NCBI RefSeq assembly: GCF_030149505.1
Contig: NZ_JASBRN010000063.1
Coordinates: 1 to 60,583, forward strand
Reading direction: 5' to 3'
Length of the DNA stretch: 60,583 bases
Source of the DNA: Nocardioides sp.
GTDB lineage: Bacteria; Actinomycetota; Actinomycetes; Propionibacteriales; Nocardioidaceae
Part shown: positions 49,897-57,459 of the stretch, one piece after another
Numbering within the stretch: the first letter of the stretch is position 1
Layout of the letters: the number at the start of each line of letters is the position of its first letter
The notes under the pieces: generated by a model
Databases searched by the model: none
Seen by the model: only the letters and a program-made list of their open reading frames with translations
What the model was told of the DNA's origin: nothing
Program-made: the position numbers and the translations under genes

Positions 49897-50679
49897 ATGA
49901 GCGACTGCCTGGTGGAGCAGGACGGCCACGTCCTGATCGTCACGATGAACCGTCCCGAGCGCCGCAACGCGCTGTCGAGCGAGATGCTGCGGATCATGGA
50001 GGACGCCTGGGACCGGGTGAACACCGACGACTCCATCCGCGTGTGCATCCTCACCGGCGCCGGCGGCTACTTCTGCGCCGGGATGGACCTGAAGACCGCG
50101 GACGAGAAGCCGCCCTCGGAGAGCTTCGAGTCCGGCGAGTTCGACCCCTCGGTCATCAAGGGCCTGCTCAAGGGCTTCCGCCTCACCAAGCCGCTCATCG
50201 CGGCCGTCGAGGGCCCTGCCATCGCCGGTGGCACCGAGATCCTGCAGGGCACCGACATCCGGGTGGCGGGCGAGTCGGCGAAGTTCGGCGTCGCCGAGGC
50301 GCGCTGGTCGCTCTACCCGATGGGCGGCTCCGCGGTGCGGCTCCCCCGCCAGATCCCCTACACCGTCGCCGCCGAGCTGCTGCTGACCGGACGCACCCTG
50401 CTCGCCCCCGAGGCCAAGGAGCTGGGCCTGATCGGGCACGTCGTCCCCGACGGCACCGCGCTCGAGAAGGCGCGCGAGATCGCCGACATGATCGCCGCCA
50501 ACGGCCCGCTCGCGGTCCAGGCGATCCTCAAGACGATGCGCGACTCCGAGGGCAAGCACGAGGAAGACTGCTGGGCCGACGACGCCAAGGTGGGCGCCGC
50601 GGTCTTCTCCTCCGACGACGCCAAGGAGGGCCCGCGGGCGTTCCTGGAGAAGCGCAAGCCCGAGTTCCAGGGCCGCTGA
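49897..50679 (+). CDS. echA19: Steroid enoyl-CoA hydratase EchA19
   Basis: EchA19 hydrates the unsaturated side chain of steroid CoA thioesters. The 260-residue crotonase-fold protein starts [20 protein letters not shown] and has the oxyanion-hole region [30 protein letters not shown] and [20 protein letters not shown] with one acid in the usual place. The ATG at 49897 follows a TAGCAT hexamer by eight bases, so the mRNA is probably leaderless. It is divergent from fadD19 with a KstR box between, the arrangement found in M. tuberculosis Rv3515c-Rv3516. Confidence 0.92.
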   Translation: MSDCLVEQDGHVLIVTMNRPERRNALSSEMLRIMEDAWDRVNTDDSIRVCILTGAGGYFCAGMDLKTADEKPPSESFESGEFDPSVIKGLLKGFRLTKPLIAAVEGPAIAGGTEILQGTDIRVAGESAKFGVAEARWSLYPMGGSAVRLPRQIPYTVAAELLLTGRTLLAPEAKELGLIGHVVPDGTALEKAREIADMIAANGPLAVQAILKTMRDSEGKHEEDCWADDAKVGAAVFSSDDAKEGPRAFLEKRKPEFQGR

Positions 50680-50721
50680 CCCGGGGGTCTCCTCTCGTCG
50701 CCGGTCGGCCAGACTGGCGCC

Positions 50722-51423
50722 GTGGACCTTTCGGACCTGGTCGGCGCACTGCCGCTGCTCTTCCCGCTGGCTTTCCTCGTCCTCGCGGGCGGGGCCGTCT
50801 GGTGGACCCTGGAGCAGGCCCGCAAGCGCCGCGAGGCGTTCGCGGCGTACGCCGCCTCGCGCGGGTGGACCTACGTCCGCGAGGACCCCGCGTTGGTCCA
50901 CCGGTTCACGGGCGCGCCGTTCGGGCGCGGCTTCGGCCGGCGCGCCCAGAACGTGCTGCTCGGCCAGCACGACGGCAGGGCCACGGTCGCCTTCGACTAC
51001 CAGTACTCCCAGCGCACGGGCTCCGGGAAGAACCGGCGCACCTCGACCTACCACTTCTCGGTGGTGGCCACGCACCTCGGCGTTGCGCTGCCCGAGCTGT
51101 CCGTGACCCCGGAGAACGTCGTCAGCCGCTTCTTCGGGCGCGTCTTCAACAGCGACGTGCAGCTGGACTCCGAGCAGTTCAACCGCGCCTTCACGGTCGG
51201 GGCGCCGGACCGGAAGTTCGCCTACGACGTGCTGCACCCGCAGATGATCGAGATGCTGCTGACCCGCCCGGACCTGGCCTGGCGCACCGAGGGCGACTCG
51301 CTGGTGATGATCAGCTCGGGCAAGCACTCGCCCGCCCTCGTCGAGGACCGGCTCGCCGCCATGGACGGAATCGCGGACCGGATCCCCGAGTTCGTCTGGC
51401 GTCAGCTGCGGGGCCAGGGATGA
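50722..51423 (+). CDS. Membrane-anchored protein of unknown function paired with LemA
   Basis: The 233-residue protein has one N-terminal membrane helix (LPLLFPLAFLVLAGGAVWW), a basic stop-transfer patch (RKRREAF) and a soluble domain with KNRRTSTYHFSVVATHLGVALPEL and NRAFTVGAPDRKFAYDVLHP. I recognise it only as the sort of unnamed protein found beside LemA in actinobacteria, similar to DUF3137-type proteins. CAGACT lies six bases before the GTG at 50722, in line with a leaderless start. The ATG of lemA overlaps its stop, so the two probably act together at the membrane. Confidence 0.78.
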   Translation: MDLSDLVGALPLLFPLAFLVLAGGAVWWTLEQARKRREAFAAYAASRGWTYVREDPALVHRFTGAPFGRGFGRRAQNVLLGQHDGRATVAFDYQYSQRTGSGKNRRTSTYHFSVVATHLGVALPELSVTPENVVSRFFGRVFNSDVQLDSEQFNRAFTVGAPDRKFAYDVLHPQMIEMLLTRPDLAWRTEGDSLVMISSGKHSPALVEDRLAAMDGIADRIPEFVWRQLRGQG

Positions 51424-51998
51424 GCGGCGGAGCGGGCGTGCTGCTCCTGGTGGGCGGCGGTCTCCTGCTCGTGCTCGGCCTCGCGGTCGTCGTGATGTAC
51501 AACCGCTTCATCCGGCAGGTGGCGCTGGTCGAGCAGTCCTGGAGCGGCATCGACGTCGAGCTCACCCGCCGCCACGAGCTGATCCCGAACCTGGTCGAGG
51601 CCGTGCGCGGCTACGCCGCTCACGAGCGGGAGCTGCTGGACGTGCTGGTGCGCGCTCGGGAGGACGCCACGGCCCATGCCGGCGACCGTCCCGCCGCACG
51701 CGGCTCCTACGAGGACCGGGTCGGCTCGGCGCTCGGCCGGGTGCTCGCCCGGGCCGAGGCCTACCCCGACCTGCGGGCCAGCGAGGTGTTCCTCGCGCTG
51801 CAGGGCGACCTCGCGCTCACCGAGGACCGGATCGCCGCGGCACGGCGCTTCTACAACGGCAACGTGGCCGCGTTGAACACCCGGGTCCGCACCGTGCCGT
51901 CCAACCTCGTGGCGGCCGCCTTCGGGTTCCGCGAGCGCGACTTCTTCGAGCTGCGCGACCCCGCCCACCGGGCCGCCCCGAGCACCGGGCTGGGCTGA
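51420..51998 (+). CDS. lemA: LemA-family membrane protein
   Basis: LemA proteins have one N-terminal helix and a cytoplasmic or extracytoplasmic four-helix bundle of unclear role. The 192-residue product has the helix VLLLVGGGLLLVLGLAVVVMY, the family signature VEQSWSGIDVELTRRHELIP with NLVEAVRGYAAHE, and ALTEDRIAAARRFYNGNVAALNT near the end (quoted in part). The ATG at 51420 overlaps the preceding stop (ATGA). Its own stop codon (51996-51998) touches the first base of an inserted element's extended inverted repeat, yet the length is normal. Confidence 0.93.
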   Translation: MSGGAGVLLLVGGGLLLVLGLAVVVMYNRFIRQVALVEQSWSGIDVELTRRHELIPNLVEAVRGYAAHERELLDVLVRAREDATAHAGDRPAARGSYEDRVGSALGRVLARAEAYPDLRASEVFLALQGDLALTEDRIAAARRFYNGNVAALNTRVRTVPSNLVAAAFGFRERDFFELRDPAHRAAPSTGLG

Positions 51999-52001
51999 CT
52001 G

Positions 52002-52017
52002 GGTGTGTCCCTATTGC
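52002..52017 (+). repeat. Left terminal inverted repeat of the insertion sequence
   Basis: GGTGTGTCCCTATTGC here is the exact reverse complement of 53591-53606. It begins three bases after the lemA stop codon. Confidence 0.85.
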
Positions 52018-52078
52018 GGCACGCTCCTGGCGCGCGAACACTCGACTGTCCAACTCGAAGACGTTCCCAGGTCGCCGT

Positions 52079-52660
52079 TCAGCGCGCGAGGGCGTCACGC
52101 CAAGCCGTGGCGGTTTCAGGGTCGTAGTAGCGGCTGAACCCGCAGCCCCATGCGATGGGAGATTCGAGCGGGGAACCGCCCCACCTGGCCTCACCGCTCA
52201 CGAGTAGCCGTGAACCGACGCCGTAGGCGTACCCCGCATCAGACGGGTCCGTGGGGCCCGTGGTCGGGGGTTGTGCGTCAACCGTGACCGTGTCGCCCCG
52301 GCCACCGGAGAACCACTCCCGAACCTCAAAGGTGACTCCAGGTAGTCCCAGGTCCGCCTCGTCTCCGCGGTCGGAAACCGAATCGCCTACTGCCACCACC
52401 ACTCCATCGAACGCGAACGCGCGCCCCGTGACGGCTTTCGGGTCGTATGACTCAACACACCGGGCAGCCCCTCCATCGGGGAGCGGTCCGCGACGATCCG
52501 CTGTGGGATTCTGCGATCCGTCTCGACTAGAGCCGTCGAGGACGCGAATCTCACCTTCCTGGCTAGCTGCCCCGGTGTCGCTGGCGGTCCCCTCGCCGGC
52601 ACAAGCGCTCACGACGGCTATGAGCCCAAGGCAGGCTGCAGTCAAGGCGACGCGTCTCAT
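52079..52660 (-). CDS. Putative lipoprotein carried inside the insertion sequence
   Basis: The 193-residue product begins MRRVALTAACLGLIAVVSAC, a clear lipoprotein signal with the lipid-attached cysteine at residue 20. An ATG at 52675 would add five residues. The mature part is Gly/Asp/Ser-rich, with CVESYDPKAVTGRAFAFDG and VTFEVREWFSGGRGDTVTV, and it ends near WGCGFSRYYDPETA. I do not recognise a function, though similar unnamed lipoproteins occur in Nocardioides. Codon choice is less G/C-biased than in neighbours. It lies between the element's left repeat and the transposase gene, so it would move with the element. Confidence 0.7.
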   Translation of the reverse strand: MRRVALTAACLGLIAVVSACAGEGTASDTGAASQEGEIRVLDGSSRDGSQNPTADRRGPLPDGGAARCVESYDPKAVTGRAFAFDGVVVAVGDSVSDRGDEADLGLPGVTFEVREWFSGGRGDTVTVDAQPPTTGPTDPSDAGYAYGVGSRLLVSGEARWGGSPLESPIAWGCGFSRYYDPETATAWRDALAR

Positions 52661-52731
52661 CACTAGCCATCCCATCTGCGTGGTTCCTGGTCGTCAGTAG
52701 GACGCTACGCCCGGTTGAACGGTTCCCTCGG

Positions 52732-53559
52732 TCAAGCTGCGAGCGCGACCGGGCGTCGGCGGCCGGGCCCACCGGACAGATGGCGCAGCGTGGTGGCGAT
52801 ACAGGCGACCTGGAGCCAGCCGGTCGCCGAGGTGGTGGTGTTCTCGAATGACTTCGCCAGCCGGCGAGAGCGGCCGAGGCGGCCGTGGGCGACCTCTACG
52901 CGCCAAGCGTGTCGGATGGGGCGGAAGACCGGTTGCTTGTCGTCCCATCCGACCCGGCGGACCTCGAGGTCGTGGTCGCGGCCGATGCTGCGGGCCGCAG
53001 CGGTCGTGACCCCGCGGTCCACCAGCACCAGCTCGAGCCGGCCGGTGACGCCTTGCTGGGTCAGGTGCTCCAGCATCGGCTCGCTGGCCCGATTCTCGTG
53101 GGTGGAGGCGGGCACGACAAGGGCGCCGACCGGGAGGCCGGTCACGTCGACGGCGATGACGCGCTTGGCGCCCTTGGTGCGCCCGTAGGGGCCGCCCCGG
53201 TCGTGGAAGGTGAGCCCGCCATTCGACGCGCCACGCGCCAGGTGGGTGTCAATGACGACCATCGAGGGCACCTCATCGGCCCGCCCATCCGCTTGCCGCG
53301 CGGCCGCATGCAGCACCGTCAGGGCCTGCGCCCACGTGCCGTTGCGTGACCAGCGCCGGAACTGAGACCAGACTCGAGTCCACGGCCCGAACGACGCCGG
53401 AAGGTAGCGCCACTGGCAGCCTGTCTGGGCGATGTAGAGCATCGCGTCTACCACGGTTCGCAGGTCACCAGCGTGCTTGCGGCCGCGCTTGCCCGGCGCG
53501 TTGAACACCGGCTCCAGCAGGTTCCACTGGTCGTCGGTCAGGTCACTGGGGTACGGCAT
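52732..53559 (-). CDS. IS5-family transposase
   Basis: The 275-residue protein starts MPYPSDLTDDQWNLLEPVF at the ATG at 53559, as IS5-group transposases do. It has an N-terminal DNA-binding part with GCQWRYLPASFGPWTRVWSQF and the DDE catalytic set: first Asp in VVIDTHLARG, second in LVLVDRGVTT and Glu in WRVEVAHGRLGRSRRLAKSFE (quoted in part). The frame is intact with no frameshift, so the element may still be active. The gene reads away from the right inverted repeat toward the passenger lipoprotein gene. Confidence 0.92.
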   Translation of the reverse strand: MPYPSDLTDDQWNLLEPVFNAPGKRGRKHAGDLRTVVDAMLYIAQTGCQWRYLPASFGPWTRVWSQFRRWSRNGTWAQALTVLHAAARQADGRADEVPSMVVIDTHLARGASNGGLTFHDRGGPYGRTKGAKRVIAVDVTGLPVGALVVPASTHENRASEPMLEHLTQQGVTGRLELVLVDRGVTTAAARSIGRDHDLEVRRVGWDDKQPVFRPIRHAWRVEVAHGRLGRSRRLAKSFENTTTSATGWLQVACIATTLRHLSGGPGRRRPVALAA

Positions 53560-53590
53560 GCCTCGCACAGTGCCCACGGAAACCGCTCCT

Positions 53591-53606
53591 GCAATAGGGA
53601 CACACC
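53591..53606 (-). repeat. Right terminal inverted repeat of the insertion sequence
   Basis: GCAATAGGGACACACC is the exact reverse complement of the left repeat at 52002-52017. It lies 31 bases upstream of the transposase start and 76 bases from the end of the next ligase gene. Confidence 0.85.
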
Positions 53607-53682
53607 TAGTGAGACCCGCCCACCGTCGTACGCCCAGTCGGCGCATGGTTCCGGAACGTGGCGCCGGCTCGGCGACGAGGGG

Positions 53683-55302
53683 TCAGCCGACGGAGCGGTC
53701 GCCGGTCCAGAACTGGGCGCGCAGGGCCTTCTTGTCGGGCTTGCCGAGACCGGTGAGCGGGAGCGCGTCGGTCGCGATGACCTGCTTCGGGGCCTGCACC
53801 GAGCCCTTGCGCTCCTTGACCATCTCCTGGATCTCGTGGACGACCTGGTCGGTGAGCTCGTGGCCCTCGCGCAGCACGACGATCGCGGTGACCGCCTCGC
53901 CGAACTTCTCGTGCGGGGTGCCGATCACGCCGACCTGGGCGATCGCGGGGTGCTCGGCGACGACGTCCTCGACCTCGCGCGGGAAGACGTTGAAGCCGCC
54001 CGTGACGATCATGTCCTTGGTGCGGTCGACGATGTACCAGAAGCCGTCCTCGTCCTCGCGGGCCACGTCGCCGGTGTGCATCCAGCCGTCGCGGAAGGTC
54101 TCGGCGGTGACCTCCGGGAGCTTCCAGTAGCCGCCGGAGAGCAGCGGGCCGGCGACGCAGATCTCGCCGGGCTCGCCCACCGCGACCGGGTTGCCGTCCT
54201 CACCGAGCAGCGCGGTGCGGACCATCGCCGCGGGGCGGCCGCAGGAGGACAGCCGCGCGTCGTTGCCGCTGGCCACGGCCTCGGCGTGGTCGCTCTTGGA
54301 GAGGTAGGTGATGACCATCGGGGCCTCGGACTGGCCGTAGTACTGCGCGAAGATCGGCCCGAAGCGCTCGATCGCCTCCTTGAGCCGGACCGGGTTGATC
54401 GCCGAGGCGCCGTAGTAGACGGTCTCGAGCGAGGACAGGTCGCGCGTGCGGCTGTCGGGGTGGTCCATGAGCGCGTAGAGCATCGAGGGCACCAGCATGG
54501 TGGCCGTGATCTTCTGCTCCTCGATGGTGCGCAGCACCTCGGCAGGGTCGAACTTCGTGAGCACGAACAGCTCGCCGCCCTTGATGACGGTCGGGGTGAA
54601 GAAGGCGGCGCCCGCGTGCGAGAGCGGCGTGCACATGAGGAAGCGCGGGTTCTCCGGCCACTCCCACTCCGAGAGCTGCACGGCGCTCATCGTCGAGAAC
54701 GACTGCGAGAGGCCGATGACGCCCTTGGGCTTGCCGGTGGTGCCGCCGGTGTAGGTGATCGACGTGATGTGGTCCGGCGGGAGCAGCACCGCCTCCAGCG
54801 GCCGCGGCTCGAACTGCGCGGCGGTGGCGACGAGGTCCTTGCCGACGTGCGCCAGGTTCTCGGGCACGGGGCCGATCGTGAGGACCTGCTTCAGACCCGG
54901 GCACTTCTCCAGCAGGCCGACGGCGCGCTCGGCGAAGACCGGGTCGACGACCAGCACGGTGATCTCGGCGTCGTTGATGACGTAGGCGTGGTCGTCGAGC
55001 GAGCCGAGCGGGTGCAGCGACGTGCGCCGGTAGCCCTGGGTCTGGCCCGCGCCGAGGATGAACAGCACCTCGGGCCGGTTCAGCGCGAGCAGGGCGCCTG
55101 CGGTGCCGCGGCCGGCGTCGAGGGACTCGAAGGCCTGGACGTACTGGCTGATCCGGTCGGCCGTCTCGCCGCCGGTCAGGACCGTGTCGCCGAGGTGCAT
55201 CACCGGCCTCGTGCGGTGCCGCTTTAGGGCGGCGACCATGAGGTGGCCGTTGTGGGTGCCGGTGCGCAGGGTGTCGGTGGCCGGGGTGTCGGTCGCGGTC
55301 AT
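53683..55302 (-). CDS. AMP-binding acyl-CoA synthetase (steroid region)
   Basis: The 539-residue enzyme has SITYTGGTTGKPKGVIG (P-loop), YYGQSEAPMVITY, MHTGDVAREDEDGFWYIVDR, KDMIVTGGFNVFPREVE and the catalytic lysine in TGLGKPDKKALR. It is a long- or branched-chain FadD-type ligase, distinct from both FadD17 and FadD19 groups. The ATG at 55302 lies seven bases after TAGTCT, which abuts a KstR box, so it is steroid-controlled and probably leaderless. The substrate may be an intermediate of side-chain or ring breakdown. I cannot assign a specific fadD name. Confidence 0.87.
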   Translation of the reverse strand: MTATDTPATDTLRTGTHNGHLMVAALKRHRTRPVMHLGDTVLTGGETADRISQYVQAFESLDAGRGTAGALLALNRPEVLFILGAGQTQGYRRTSLHPLGSLDDHAYVINDAEITVLVVDPVFAERAVGLLEKCPGLKQVLTIGPVPENLAHVGKDLVATAAQFEPRPLEAVLLPPDHITSITYTGGTTGKPKGVIGLSQSFSTMSAVQLSEWEWPENPRFLMCTPLSHAGAAFFTPTVIKGGELFVLTKFDPAEVLRTIEEQKITATMLVPSMLYALMDHPDSRTRDLSSLETVYYGASAINPVRLKEAIERFGPIFAQYYGQSEAPMVITYLSKSDHAEAVASGNDARLSSCGRPAAMVRTALLGEDGNPVAVGEPGEICVAGPLLSGGYWKLPEVTAETFRDGWMHTGDVAREDEDGFWYIVDRTKDMIVTGGFNVFPREVEDVVAEHPAIAQVGVIGTPHEKFGEAVTAIVVLREGHELTDQVVHEIQEMVKERKGSVQAPKQVIATDALPLTGLGKPDKKALRAQFWTGDRSVG

Positions 55303-55313
55303 GGCCGTGAGAC

Positions 55314-55327
55314 TAGAACGTGTTCCA
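55314..55327. promoter_or_regulatory. KstR-type operator of the acyl-CoA synthetase gene
   Basis: TAGAACGTGTTCCA meets TnnAACnnGTTnnA at all fixed bases. It overlaps the TAGTCT -10 hexamer (55315 to 55310, minus strand) by two bases, the same geometry as at fadD19 and at the DUF35 gene. Confidence 0.8.
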
Positions 55328-55372
55328 GTTCGGGTCCAGCACCCTGCGCGCCGGCGGACGCGCGCAGCCTGC

Positions 55373-56416
55373 TCAGGCGAGCAGGTCCGCCACCCGGCGT
55401 ACCTCGTCGGGGGTGTGGAGGCTGACCAGCAGGGTCGTGACGCCGGTGTCCTCCCACTCCGCGACCTTGTCCTTGACCTCGTCCGGCGTCCCGATGATGT
55501 GCAGGTCCTCGACCAGCTCGTCGGGGATGAGCGCGGTGGCCTCATCCTTCTTGCCGGCGAGGTAGAGCTCCTGCACCTTGACGGCGACCTCCTCGTAGCC
55601 CATCCGGATGAAGACCTGGTTGTGGAAGTTCATCTCCGCCGCACCCATGCCGCCCATGTAGAGCGCGGCGAAGGGCTTCATCGCGTCCAGCGCCCGCCGC
55701 TTGGCGTCGGCGTCCGGGACGATCTCGAGGTGGCAGGTGGCCGCGATCTCGAAGTCGTCGCGGGTACGCCGGGCGCCGGGCCGCGCGAAGCCCTCGTCGA
55801 GCCAGGGGCGGTACATCCCTGCCGACTTGGGCGTGTAGAAGATCGGGATCCAGCCGTCGGCGATCTCGGCGGTCTGGGCGACGTTCTTGGGTCCCTCGGC
55901 GCCGAGCCAGATCGGCACGTCGGCGCGCAGCGGGTGCGTGATCGGCTTCAGCGGCTTGCCCAGGCCGAGCGACCCGGGACCGGTGTAGGGCAACGGGTAG
56001 TGCGGGCCGGGGTTGGTGACCGGGCCCTCACGGCGCAGCACCTGGCGGATGATGTCGACGACCTCGCGGGTGCGGGCCAGCGGCTTGGCGAACGGCTCGC
56101 CGTACCAGCCTTCGACGACCTGGGGCCCGCTCACGCCCATGCCGAGGACCAGCCTGCCGCCGGAGAGGTGGTCGAGGGTGAGGGCGTGCATCGCGATCGA
56201 CGTCGGGGTCCGTCCGGACATCTGCACGATCGAGGTGCCGAGCCGCACGTTGCTCGTCTCGCGACCCCACCACGCGAGCGGGGTGAAGGCATCGGAGCCC
56301 CAGGCCTCGGCGGTGAAGATCGCGTCGAAGCCGGACTCGTCGGCCGCCTGCACGAGGTCGCCGTGGTGCGTCGGCATCTGCGCCTGCCAGTAGCCCAGCT
56401 GAAGTCCCAGTTTCAT
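55373..56416 (-). CDS. LLM-class (luciferase-like, probably F420-dependent) protein, Rv3520c-like
   Basis: The 347-residue TIM-barrel protein begins MKLGLQLGYWQAQMPTHHGDLV and has VRLGTSIVQMSGRTPTSIAMHAL and RLVLGMGVSGPQVVEGWYG (quoted separately), typical of LLM-class F420 enzymes. M. tuberculosis Rv3520c has the same length as I recall, and is likewise followed by a DUF35 protein and two thiolase-like proteins. Its reaction is unproven. A role in oxidising or reducing a branched side-chain intermediate is possible. The ATG at 56416 lies 34 bases from the KstR box shared with the divergent DUF35 gene. Confidence 0.88.
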   Translation of the reverse strand: MKLGLQLGYWQAQMPTHHGDLVQAADESGFDAIFTAEAWGSDAFTPLAWWGRETSNVRLGTSIVQMSGRTPTSIAMHALTLDHLSGGRLVLGMGVSGPQVVEGWYGEPFAKPLARTREVVDIIRQVLRREGPVTNPGPHYPLPYTGPGSLGLGKPLKPITHPLRADVPIWLGAEGPKNVAQTAEIADGWIPIFYTPKSAGMYRPWLDEGFARPGARRTRDDFEIAATCHLEIVPDADAKRRALDAMKPFAALYMGGMGAAEMNFHNQVFIRMGYEEVAVKVQELYLAGKKDEATALIPDELVEDLHIIGTPDEVKDKVAEWEDTGVTTLLVSLHTPDEVRRVADLLA

Positions 56417-56450
56417 GGTGGACACCCTGCCAGAACGGTTGCCTTCGTCA

Positions 56451-56464
56451 TAGAACACGTTCTA
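56451..56464. promoter_or_regulatory. KstR-type operator between the LLM-class gene and the DUF35 gene
   Basis: TAGAACACGTTCTA is a perfect palindrome that meets TnnAACnnGTTnnA throughout. Its last two bases are the first two of TAGTTT (56463-56468), the -10 hexamer located six bases before the DUF35 gene start at 56475. Confidence 0.88.
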
Positions 56465-56474
56465 GTTTCATCCC

Positions 56475-57443
56475 ATGTCCCGCACCCTGTCGGCACCGGT
56501 GACGGTCGCCTTCGACTACACCCGATCCACCGGACCCGTCCTCGGACGCTTCCTGACCGGCCTGCGCGACGGCGTCGTCGTGGCCGGACGGACCTCCGAC
56601 GGGCAGGTCGTCGTGCCGCCGCCGGAGTACGACCCGGTGACCCACGCCGCGCTGGAGGACTTCGTCGAGGTCTCCTCCGAGGGGACCGTGACGTCGTGGA
56701 CCTGGGTGCCGGAGCCGGTCAAGCACCAGCCCTTCGACCGTCCCTTCGCCTTCGCGCTGGTCACCCTGGACGGGGCGACCCGGCCGCTGCTGCACGCGCT
56801 GGACGTCGCCTCCCCCGACGAGGTCTCGACCGGCATGCGGGTGCGGATCCGCTGGGCCGAGGAGCGGGTCGGCGCGATCACCGACATCGCGTGCTTCGAG
56901 CCCAGTGACTCCCCTGCACCCGACCCGGCCGCGCCCCTGGTGGCGCCCGCCGGGGCGGTGGACCCCGTCACGGGGATCGTCGTGCCGGTCAGCCTCGACT
57001 ACACCTACGCCGCCAGCCCGGAGGAGTCCGCCTTCTACCGAGGCCTGGCCGAGGGCCGGATCCTGGGCCAGCGCTGCCCGACCTGCGGCAAGGTCTACGT
57101 GCCGCCCCGGGCTGCCTGCCCCTCCGACGGCACCCCGACCGCCGAGGAGGTCGAGCTCTCCCAGACCGGGACCGTCACCACCTTCTGCATCGTCAACGTG
57201 CCGTTCCTCGGGCAGCGGATCACCCCGCCGTACGTCTCGGCGTACGTGCTGCTGGACGGCGCGGACATCGCCTTCCTGCACCTGATCCTCGACTGCCCCG
57301 CCGACGAGGTGCGGATGGGCATGCGGGTCAAGGCGGTCTGGAAGCCCCGCGAGGAGTGGGGCACCACGATCGAGAACATCAGCCACTTCGCGCCGACGGG
57401 TGACCCGGACGCGGACTTCGACACCTACAAGCACCACCTCTGA
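56475..57443 (+). CDS. Two-domain DUF35 OB-fold protein (Rv3521-like), partner of the thiolase-like proteins
   Basis: DUF35 proteins are non-catalytic partners that bind acyl-CoA and complete thiolase or aldolase complexes such as ChsH2-Ltp2. The 322-residue product has two OB-fold units. The second is preceded by a zinc ribbon (GQRCPTCGKVYVPPRAACPSDG), while the first (residues about 15-150) seems to lack one. Both contain a V-x-W-x-x-x-x pattern at the fold end (RVRIRWAEERVG and RVKAVWKPREEWG). It lies 16 bases before ltp4. M. tuberculosis Rv3521 holds the same place. The KstR box and TAGTTT element before the ATG at 56475 imply a leaderless, steroid-induced mRNA. Confidence 0.87.
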   Translation: MSRTLSAPVTVAFDYTRSTGPVLGRFLTGLRDGVVVAGRTSDGQVVVPPPEYDPVTHAALEDFVEVSSEGTVTSWTWVPEPVKHQPFDRPFAFALVTLDGATRPLLHALDVASPDEVSTGMRVRIRWAEERVGAITDIACFEPSDSPAPDPAAPLVAPAGAVDPVTGIVVPVSLDYTYAASPEESAFYRGLAEGRILGQRCPTCGKVYVPPRAACPSDGTPTAEEVELSQTGTVTTFCIVNVPFLGQRITPPYVSAYVLLDGADIAFLHLILDCPADEVRMGMRVKAVWKPREEWGTTIENISHFAPTGDPDADFDTYKHHL

Positions 57444-57459
57444 GACGGGGAGAGAACTG

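Larger units (their letters stand above)
51998..53610. mobile_element. IS5-family-like insertion sequence carrying a lipoprotein gene
   Basis: Perfect 16-base inverted repeats (GGTGTGTCCCTATTGC at 52002-52017 and its complement at 53591-53606) bound the element. If one mismatch is allowed they extend to 20 bases (51998-52017 and 53591-53610). Inside are a transposase gene near the right end and a lipoprotein gene near the left end, both leftward. The element is about 1.6 kb, longer than most IS5 elements, because of the extra gene. No direct target duplication can be made out. Base composition is lower in G+C than its surroundings. Confidence 0.8.

Noticed and set aside
53607..53615. A target-site duplication flanking the insertion sequence.
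   Set aside because: The bases outside the two inverted repeats do not match as direct repeats. The ACT and AGT at the two ends only extend the inverted repeat.
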